Shown here: in pieces, positions 1 through 4,335 of the stretch
How the letters are laid out: every line of letters starts with the position of its first letter
How positions within the stretch are numbered: position 1 is the stretch's first letter
Made by a program: the position numbers and the translations under genes
Assembly (NCBI GenBank): GCA_013140935.1
Contig: JABFSD010000838.1
Span: forward strand, 1 to 5,522
Length of the DNA stretch: 5,522 nt
Direction of reading: 5' to 3'
Source: Acidobacteriota bacterium
Lineage (GTDB): Bacteria > Acidobacteriota > Blastocatellia > RBC074
The notes under the pieces: model-generated
Seen by the model: the letters and a program-made list of their open reading frames with translations, nothing else
The model's database searches: none
Told to the model about the DNA's origin: nothing

Positions 1-1345
1 CATCAAAGATACTGAACTGTCTATCTGCGAGAGTGACGCCGTTGCGGCGGAGATAGAGAAGGAAGGCAGCGTTGCTGATACCGGTGTCTGTGATCTTTAT
101 GCCGACATTGCCGTCATTGCCAGAAACCTCAAGTCTTCTGGCTGGCGACGCCGTGCCGATGCCGACATTGCCCGATGCAGCAATATCAATACTGCTCGTG
201 GGAGCGCCGGGCCGAATGCGGAACGGAAGCCGCGAACCGCCGGTCACATCACGGATGAAGAAATTGGCTTCATTGCCCGCGATATCCCAGGTCTGCGCCG
301 TGAAACCGCCGGAGTTGTTTTGCTCCAGCCGGTAACCCGGTGTGTTAGAAGTGTTGGCGTGCACATCCAACACCGGGTTCGCGGTGCGCAAACCTACGCG
401 GCCAGTGTTGGAGACTTTGAGCGAGTTCGCTGGCGCGCCCGCGTCTACTTCAAACACGATGGTTCCTGTCTCTGAATTGCCTGTCGCGCCTTGGTCTACG
501 AACGCCAAAAAATTGGCACCGCCGCTGGCCGAACTGTTTGCCCTGATTTGCCAATTGTTAGCGGGAAAGCCAGCGCTGCTGCTGGTGTCGTCGAATTGGA
601 TGCGCGTGTTGTTCTCTTTCAACCGCAGCGAATCGAAGCCGAAAGCCTCGTTGTTGACGCAATCGAGTCCAACGCAAGCTGAACCTTGCACGATCAAATC
701 GTCCGGGATGACTTGATCGAACACCCGGCTGGCAGCAGGCAAAAAGCGCAGCCCCGCCGGTATACGGTTTTGCATATCGAAGGCATTGCGAACTGTCTGG
801 TATTTGCCTTTGGCGAATGAGGCTTCTGGCTCGCCGCCTTCCAGCTTGGCAATTTGCACGTTGCCGCGCGCAATCAAGAAGCTGCCCGTCTGGACGATTT
901 CTCCGCTGGGCAATTTGCCGTTCTTCTTGAACTCGCGCTCTTTCTCGGCATCGTTGCCGTTTGCGCGGGCTGCTTTGAGCGCCTCTTTTACCTCTTTGGG
1001 AATGTTGGGAGTCAGGCGCAATTCGTAGTTGTAAGAACCATCGGGAAGCGCCGCCCCCTTGTCGTCAACGAGCTTGAATTGCGGTGCTTGGCCGTCAACG
1101 AATTCCTGCCGAAATACTTCACCGTCGGGGAATGAGACAGTCAGCACCAGGCTTTCGAATTGGACCTTCGGTCGCCAATTGATTTCATTGCGGTTGCGCG
1201 TAGCCGTAGCGAGCGGTTCATTTTTCGCTGCGGGATTGGCATTCAGGTTGTCTAAATCCTGCGGTTGGGCTGCAATCGTTACACACAGGACGCAGTAAAG
1301 CGTCGTCAAGATCAGAAAACTCAATACATTGTTTCGGTTTTTCAT
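1..1345 (-). CDS. Secreted surface protein with tail-fibre-like GxVGIGTxxP repeats (3' end outside window)
   Basis: The minus-strand frame is open from the ATG at 1345-1343 to the window edge (448 codons, no stop), so the C-terminus is missing. The start is supported by a GGAGGT six bases upstream. Residues 1-26 look like a signal peptide: basic start MKNRNN, hydrophobic core about 7-26, likely cleavage near AA|QP. Residues 60-190 form a charged domain that I do not recognise. From about residue 208 the protein is rich in Gly, Ser, Asn and Asp, with repeated modules. GRVGLRTANPVLDVHA (315-330) and GNVGIGTASPARRLEV (392-407) are two copies of a motif seen in phage tail fibres and bacterial surface proteins, often ahead of a C-terminal S74 self-cleaving chaperone. 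An S74 domain beyond the edge is therefore possible but not visible. The protein is probably exported and adhesin-like. It has its own promoter and no functional link to the PBP upstream. Confidence 0.85.
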   Translation of the reverse strand, partial: MKNRNNVLSFLILTTLYCVLCVTIAAQPQDLDNLNANPAAKNEPLATATRNRNEINWRPKVQFESLVLTVSFPDGEVFRQEFVDGQAPQFKLVDDKGAALPDGSYNYELRLTPNIPKEVKEALKAARANGNDAEKEREFKKNGKLPSGEIVQTGSFLIARGNVQIAKLEGGEPEASFAKGKYQTVRNAFDMQNRIPAGLRFLPAASRVFDQVIPDDLIVQGSACVGLDCVNNEAFGFDSLRLKENNTRIQFDDTSSSAGFPANNWQIRANSSASGGANFLAFVDQGATGNSETGTIVFEVDAGAPANSLKVSNTGRVGLRTANPVLDVHANTSNTPGYRLEQNNSGGFTAQTWDIAGNEANFFIRDVTGGSRLPFRIRPGAPTSSIDIAASGNVGIGTASPARRLEVSGNDGNVGIKITDTGISNAAFLLYLRRNGVTLADRQFSIFD

Positions 1346-1351
1346 GTGGTT

Positions 1352-1357
1352 ACCTCC
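1352..1357 (-). promoter_or_regulatory. Shine-Dalgarno site of the surface-protein gene
   Basis: The minus strand reads GGAGGT, then AACCAC, then ATG. This near-perfect site with a six-base spacer fixes the start at 1345. It contrasts with the FHA and PBP genes, which have no recognisable Shine-Dalgarno sequence. Confidence 0.8.
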
Positions 1358-1373
1358 AAAGGTTGCGGGGGTT

Positions 1374-1397
1374 ACAGCGTTAGGGGAATAACGCTGT
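1374..1397 (-). other. Leader hairpin before the surface-protein gene
   Basis: Arms ACAGCGTTA (1374-1382) and TAACGCTGT (1389-1397) form a perfect 9-bp stem with a six-base loop. It lies 29 bases upstream of the start codon, inside the predicted 5' leader. No T-tract follows in the minus direction, so it is not an obvious terminator. It could stabilise the mRNA or influence translation; the function is unknown. Confidence 0.5.
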
Positions 1398-1487
1398 GTT
1401 ATGCGACAAGACGGTTAGGTCTTGCAAAAGATAAGGTGGAAACCGCGCTTTCAGTAGAATACGGCGGGAGTATGGTTCTGTGTTATG
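1394..1487. repeat. 10-bp direct repeat CTGTGTTATG, two copies
   Basis: Identical 10-mers lie at 1394-1403 and 1478-1487 on the plus strand. The first overlaps the right arm of the leader hairpin. The second lies between the -35 and -10 hexamers of the predicted promoter. A regulator binding both copies is conceivable, but two copies of a 10-mer in 250 bases is weak evidence. Confidence 0.3.
1407..1424 (-). other. Second small leader hairpin
   Basis: CAAGAC (1407-1412) and GTCTTG (1419-1424) pair as a 6-bp stem with a six-base loop, just 5' of the larger leader hairpin in the minus direction. It is short enough to have arisen by chance. I note it only because it stacks next to the 1374-1397 hairpin in the same predicted leader. 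Confidence 0.3.
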
Positions 1488-1498
1488 AAAAGTGTCAA
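1469..1498 (-). promoter_or_regulatory. Predicted sigma70-type promoter of the surface-protein gene
   Basis: On the minus strand a perfect -35 TTGACA (1498-1493) is followed, after 18 bases, by CATACT (1474-1469), which matches TATAAT at four of six positions. Transcription would start near 1462, giving a leader of about 117 bases that carries the two hairpins. The promoter lies downstream of the PBP terminator, consistent with a separate transcription unit. Confidence 0.5.
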
Positions 1499-1570
1499 GA
1501 ACGTTACGGTGTGCTAGCAGTTCTGTTCTATCCGTTCTTCGAGCAAGGGCTGAGTCCTCTCCAAATAAGC

Positions 1571-1599
1571 CGTCTCGCAACACGGCAAGTTGCGAGACG
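1571..1599 (-). terminator. Hairpin terminator after the PBP gene
   Basis: A perfect 11-bp stem, CGTCTCGCAAC (1571-1581) with GTTGCGAGACG (1589-1599), has a seven-base loop and begins three bases after the PBP stop codon. In the minus direction it is followed by GCTTATTTGG, a weak T-rich tail. Position and stem strength favour an intrinsic terminator, though the poor T-tract may reduce efficiency. Confidence 0.7.
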
Positions 1600-1601
1600 T
1601 A

Positions 1602-2951
1602 TCACTTCTTTTCCGGCGGAGCCATCGCCACTGGCGGTTTCAACAATTCCAACGCCTTTGCTTTCACCACCAACTGCGCCGCAATCGGAGCCGCCGTTTT
1701 CGCGCCGTATCCACCGCCTTCCACGACCACGGCAAAAGCCAATTGCGGATTTTCGAGTGGCGCGAAGCCGATAAAGCACGAATCAATGCGAAACTCTTTC
1801 TTGATGCGTTGGCGGCCTTGCGCATCGCGGATCATTACGGGCTTTTCGGTCGCCGGATCAATCACGACCTGTTCGCGTTGTGCCGTACCCGTTTTGCCGC
1901 CCGCCGTGATGCCGTGCTGTTTGAGCAAGCCGCCGAAGCCGGGGCCGCTGGCCGTGCCGCGCTGTACGACCGCCGCAAACAACTGTCGCACGCGCGCCGC
2001 CGTTTCCGCCGTCATCGCCTGACTCATCGCCACGGGCGGAGCGTCAATTTCGAGTTTAGGCCGCATCACCAGACCTTGCAGATTGGCTACGCCCGCCGCG
2101 ATCAACGCCATCTGAAACGGCGTCGCCTGCACATAACCCTGCCCGATGCTTTCCAACGCGAGATCGTATTTGCTCGTCCGCCCGCCATTCACAAACGTAG
2201 CGTTCAACGGCGCGAATACGTCAGAAAGAATTTTATTACGCGAGTTCCACAGGCCGCGCTCTACGCCCGTGCCAATCGAAGCTGCGCCGGTCGCATGCAG
2301 CTTCAAGCCGAAACGCTGTGCGGCTTCACCCATGCGCGTGCGCTCAAGCTCTACGCCCAGTTGCGCGAAGTATTGATTCGACGAATGCACGAAGGCTTCG
2401 GTGAGATTCAAACGTCCCAACGCTTCGCCTTCGTCATCACGAATCGGACGGCCAGAGCCCGGCGGCGTCCAACCACCGGCGACGCTACTGAATTCGAGAT
2501 TGTCTTTGCGGGCTTCGATGGCGGCGGCAGCCGTCACAGCCTTAAACGTTGAGCCGGGCAGATAGTATTCATTCAACGCGCGATTGAGCAGCGGACGATT
2601 TTTGGCGTCGCTCGAAACCTTAGCCCACGTAGCGTTGTTGTTCACATCGTCGGGATCGAAGCTCGGCGCGCTCGCCAGCGCCAGCACTTCGCCGGTTTGC
2701 GGATTGATGACGACCGCCGCCCCGCGCTTGCCGCGCAACAGTTCAAACGCGGTCTGTTGCAATTCGTAATCAATCGTCAGCACGAGATCGGGGCCGACTT
2801 GCACTTTCGGTTCGTTGCCGAAGGGCGAAACTTTTTCCCACCAGCTTTTCGATTCTTCGCGCGGCGGTTGGGCGACGACGGCGCGTTCCATCGCGGCGTC
2901 TCCGCGCAAGAGTCCGGCGTAACCGATCAAATGCGCACTCGCTTGCCCCAA
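1602..2951 (-). CDS. PBP C-terminal part: transpeptidase domain (449 codons from a possible TTG)
   Basis: This is the open stretch after the TGA. In full-length numbering the active-site signature STFK is at 271-274, with Ser271 the acylated nucleophile and Lys274 the general base. SSN is at 327-329 and KTG at 490-492, so the penicillin-binding triad is intact. A GQG motif follows at 407-409. The enzyme would cross-link peptidoglycan stem peptides in the periplasm and be a beta-lactam target. No transglycosylase domain is present. Separate translation would need the TTG at 2951 or a later ATG (2891). Neither has a clear ribosome binding site, and the product would lack signal and anchor, so it would stay cytoplasmic and probably inactive. 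The hairpin terminator follows three bases after the stop. Confidence 0.8.
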   Translation of the reverse strand: MGQASAHLIGYAGLLRGDAAMERAVVAQPPREESKSWWEKVSPFGNEPKVQVGPDLVLTIDYELQQTAFELLRGKRGAAVVINPQTGEVLALASAPSFDPDDVNNNATWAKVSSDAKNRPLLNRALNEYYLPGSTFKAVTAAAAIEARKDNLEFSSVAGGWTPPGSGRPIRDDEGEALGRLNLTEAFVHSSNQYFAQLGVELERTRMGEAAQRFGLKLHATGAASIGTGVERGLWNSRNKILSDVFAPLNATFVNGGRTSKYDLALESIGQGYVQATPFQMALIAAGVANLQGLVMRPKLEIDAPPVAMSQAMTAETAARVRQLFAAVVQRGTASGPGFGGLLKQHGITAGGKTGTAQREQVVIDPATEKPVMIRDAQGRQRIKKEFRIDSCFIGFAPLENPQLAFAVVVEGGGYGAKTAAPIAAQLVVKAKALELLKPPVAMAPPEKK

Positions 2952-2972
2952 CGGATAATCACGAATGATCTG

Positions 2973-2975
2973 TCA
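2973..2975 (-). other. In-frame TGA inside the PBP gene
   Basis: The codon run on the minus strand is TTG AAC TGA CAG ATC ATT CGT GAT TAT, giving L-N-stop-Q-I-I-R-D-Y. A single substitution from CGA (Arg), GGA (Gly) or AGA would create it. From the general look of the motif I guess Gly or Arg, but I cannot tell which. A weak ATCA-TTCG-TGAT hairpin lies four bases downstream (2969-2958); it does not look like a recoding signal. Confidence 0.85.
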
Positions 2976-3362
2976 GTTCAAAAAGCGATATTTCGCCAGC
3001 GTCTTTTTGTAATCACGATGCCGGTCAAATATCCATCCGCGCAAATTGGCTTCGTCATCGCGGCGGTTGCGTTGATCGCGTTTGTTTTTCAAAGCGGCGA
3101 AGGCTGCGTTTTCGCTCAACGGGCCGGTCGAGAAAAGTCCCCAATAAGCGTGAAAGCCCAATGCGGTGAGTACGAGCAAAGCGAAGGCCCAACGCACTAC
3201 GCGCAGCCGCTGGCTGGTGAGTTTGGGGCCGAAATCATCGGGGACGCCGTCGTCTGCGGCTTTGGTTTTCGCGCGATAACGCCATGTCGAAAGAAACAGT
3301 GCGACAAGCAATGCGCCGAAGCCAAGGAGGAACAGGAGTGAGGCTACGAATGGAAAGCTCAT
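2973..3362 (-). CDS. PBP N-terminal part: double membrane anchor and start of the pedestal domain (129 aa)
   Basis: This stretch runs from MSFPFV to the TGA. It has two hydrophobic segments, about residues 5-27 and 56-77. They are separated by a loop with basic clusters (RYRAKTK near 28-34; [11 protein letters not shown] near 47-57). By the positive-inside rule that loop is cytoplasmic, which places the following domain in the periplasm. Residues 107-115 (LRGWIFDRH) match the RGxIxDRxG motif that opens the N-terminal pedestal of class B PBPs. Translated alone, the product would be a membrane stub without catalytic function. Class B PBPs usually have one membrane segment, so the double anchor is notable. 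Confidence 0.7.
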   Translation of the reverse strand: MSFPFVASLLFLLGFGALLVALFLSTWRYRAKTKAADDGVPDDFGPKLTSQRLRVVRWAFALLVLTALGFHAYWGLFSTGPLSENAAFAALKNKRDQRNRRDDEANLRGWIFDRHRDYKKTLAKYRFLN

Positions 3363-3393
3363 ACTTTGGAGTGCGGCGGCTCGACGCCGCTTT
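3363..3393 (+). repeat. Left 31-bp inverted repeat arm
   Basis: It begins ACTTTGGAGTGCGGCGG and ends CGACGCCGCTTT. An internal 6-bp stem GCGGCG/CGCCGC encloses the loop GCTCGA. It occupies exactly the bases where a Shine-Dalgarno sequence for the PBP gene would be expected, and it contains none. Confidence 0.9.
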
Positions 3394-3479
3394 GTTATGC
3401 CCGTTGATGTAAAGACGCATTGCAGAAAACGGCGTGACGTCCGGTTCAAACATTGCGCGTCAAAACCAAGTGGAGTGGG

Positions 3480-3510
3480 AAAGCGGCGTCGAGCCGCCGC
3501 ACTCCAAAGT
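3480..3510 (-). repeat. Right 31-bp inverted repeat arm
   Basis: This is an exact reverse complement of the left arm, beginning AAAGCGGCGTCGAGCC and ending CTCCAAAGT. Just before it, TGGAGTG at 3471-3477 repeats seven bases of the left arm's outer part and may be the remnant of a further copy. Its final base completes the FHA stop codon. Confidence 0.9.
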
Positions 3511-4271
3511 TATCGCAGTTCGAGTTTCAGCTCGAAATCGCCGAATTGTACGCGGTCGCCATCGCGCACAATCGTTTTATCTCCTTCGGCAATGCGAACG
3601 CCATTCACAAACGTACCGTTACTGCTGCCGATGTCGGTCAGCCAGATTCCGCCGTTCGCTCCGACGGTGAAGACGGCGTGAAAGCTAGACACTGACGAAT
3701 CATTGAGGCACAGCGCGTTGTCGTGACTGCGCCCTACAGCCGCGCGGTCAGTGAATGTTGTGCTTAATTCAGAATGTCCGCTGGCACGTAAGATCAGCTT
3801 GACCGAAGCCGCTGGCAACGCAGCAGGCGCGGATTCGTTCGCAGCTTTTGCGGTTTCAGGTTTCTCAGCTTCGTCAGGGAAAGCGGCCTTGATCGTGAGT
3901 TGGCGCGTGAATACGTCAAAGGTCAGCTTGACCGCCATCTTGCCCAACAACGTGTAGCGATGATTCACCGCGTATTCATACAAGCTCGCAGCGATTTCCT
4001 TTTCGAGATAAGCGCGCCGTGCGTCGTTCATCTGACCGTAGGTTTCGTAATCATATTTCAACTCGATCAGATTAGGCGCAACGACACGATTCGGCTCGCG
4101 GCGTAATTTGGCTTCGATGGCGCGTTCGATTTGCGGCAGCAGCGCGGTCAGGTCGGTGCGCGCTTGCGGGTTCAACGGACGGCGCAAGGCAAAATCCAGC
4201 GCGCCACCTACGCGCTCAAAAAAGCGGCGCACGAGAGATTCGAGACGGTTGGGCAATTGAGATTCGCTCAT
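3510..4271 (-). CDS. FhaA-like protein: DUF3662 domain plus C-terminal FHA domain (253 aa)
   Basis: The N-terminal part (about residues 1-130: LVRRFFERVGGALDFALRR, then LKREP-type and YEYAVNHRYTLLGKMAVKL segments) resembles the DUF3662/FhaA N-terminal domain. A linker rich in Ala, Glu and Pro (132-156) follows. Residues 157-253 form an FHA domain, a phosphothreonine-binding module, with GRS at 180-182, SSVSSFHA at 192-199 and DIGSSNGTFVNG at 213-224. The residues that contact phosphopeptide (Arg181, Ser195/196, Asn218) appear present. There are no membrane segments, so the protein is cytoplasmic. In actinobacteria FhaA binds phosphorylated cell-wall proteins and lies near rodA and pbpA; here a PBP gene follows immediately, supporting a similar role by inference. 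The start is set by the first ATG, which sits 12 bases after a perfect -10 box and has no Shine-Dalgarno sequence. The stop is TAA, its last base shared with the repeat element. Confidence 0.88.
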   Translation of the reverse strand: MSESQLPNRLESLVRRFFERVGGALDFALRRPLNPQARTDLTALLPQIERAIEAKLRREPNRVVAPNLIELKYDYETYGQMNDARRAYLEKEIAASLYEYAVNHRYTLLGKMAVKLTFDVFTRQLTIKAAFPDEAEKPETAKAANESAPAALPAASVKLILRASGHSELSTTFTDRAAVGRSHDNALCLNDSSVSSFHAVFTVGANGGIWLTDIGSSNGTFVNGVRIAEGDKTIVRDGDRVQFGDFELKLELR

Positions 4272-4282
4272 AACGGCGCGGG

Positions 4283-4313
4283 ATTATACGCGGTCAGGCG
4301 GCAATTGGTTCAA
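4283..4313 (-). promoter_or_regulatory. Predicted promoter of the FHA gene, giving a near-leaderless mRNA
   Basis: A perfect TATAAT (4288-4283) lies 11 bases before the FHA start codon. A weak -35, TTGAAC (4313-4308), precedes it with a long 19-base spacer. Transcription should start near 4276-4277, leaving a leader of only about 5-6 bases, too short for a Shine-Dalgarno sequence. This would also let FHA and PBP be expressed independently of the peptidase upstream. Confidence 0.5.
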
Positions 4314-4334
4314 CCGCGAATATGCGGGCCTGAC
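4293..4334 (-). repeat. 7-bp inverted repeat after the S9 peptidase stop
   Basis: GTCAGGC (4293-4299) and GCCTGAC (4328-4334) are inverted copies 28 bases apart, starting just past the peptidase stop codon. An inner CCGC/GCGG pair is also possible on the minus strand. No T-tract follows, and the region overlaps the FHA promoter, so I do not call it a terminator. It may be a weak terminator-like fold or an operator. Confidence 0.3.
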
Positions 4335-4335
4335 T

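Larger units (their letters stand above)
1602..3362 (-). pseudogene. Class B penicillin-binding protein (peptidoglycan D,D-transpeptidase) interrupted by an in-frame TGA
   Basis: Two open stretches, 3362-2976 and 2972-1602, lie in the same frame and are separated by a single TGA at codon 130. Together they make a protein of about 585 amino acids, normal for a PbpA/FtsI-type transpeptidase. The break falls in a conserved stretch: LRGWIFDRH and LAKYRFLN come before it, and [18 protein letters not shown] directly after, as expected of one continuous PBP. No bases appear to be missing, so this is a nonsense change, not a frameshift. Everything after the stop remains open for about 455 codons with all catalytic motifs, which suggests a recent mutation, a strain variant or a consensus error. 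TGA recoding is unlikely because the gene itself ends in TGA beside a terminator. The ATG at 3362 is preferred because upstream in-frame codons lie in a repeat element; no Shine-Dalgarno sequence is visible. Confidence 0.75.
3363..3510. mobile_element. REPIN/MITE-like element with perfect 31-bp inverted repeats
   Basis: A 31-bp sequence at 3363-3393 recurs as its exact reverse complement at 3480-3510, separated by 86 bp. Each arm contains its own hairpin, GCGGCG-GCTCGA-CGCCGC or the complement. Two inverted copies of a GC-rich palindromic repeat around a short spacer is the architecture of a REPIN (REP doublet) or a small non-autonomous element. It has no coding capacity. The outer ends touch the neighbouring genes: the left end abuts the PBP start codon (3362-3360), and the right end supplies the last base of the FHA stop codon TAA (3512-3510). 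REPINs are mobilised by RAYT (Y1-type) transposases; none is in the window. In RNA the two arms could fold into one long hairpin between FHA and PBP. Confidence 0.75.

Noticed and set aside
101..172. Direct repeat GCCGACATTGCC at 101-112 and 161-172
   Set aside because: It simply encodes the repeated Gly-Asn-Val-Gly of the surface protein's modules, so it reflects protein repeats, not a DNA element.
1380..1583. 67-codon minus-strand frame after the PBP stop, in the same frame as the PBP
   Set aside because: It overlaps the terminator hairpin and the predicted surface-protein promoter, has no Shine-Dalgarno sequence, and its translation looks like random sequence.
1590..2552. 320-codon plus-strand open frame opposite the PBP
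   Set aside because: It is antisense to the transpeptidase domain, very rich in Arg and His, and shows no domain. This is the usual artefact opposite a GC-rich gene.
2946..2990. TGA in the PBP gene as a selenocysteine or reassigned codon
   Set aside because: The site is in a structural linker, not a redox site. The only nearby fold is a 4-bp ATCA-TTCG-TGAT stem, too small for a SECIS element. The PBP frame also ends with TGA directly before a terminator, so TGA is used as a stop here.
3363..3453. Extending the PBP upstream to the TTG at 3449, or the separate 72-residue frame starting with ATG at 3453
   Set aside because: Both run through the inverted-repeat element and would encode repeat-derived residues. 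Neither has a ribosome binding site, and membrane-anchor sequence begins at the ATG at 3362.
3394..3479. A promoter for the PBP inside the repeat-element spacer (TTGACG on the minus strand)
   Set aside because: No acceptable -10 hexamer lies 16-19 bases downstream of it, so I could not support a promoter there.
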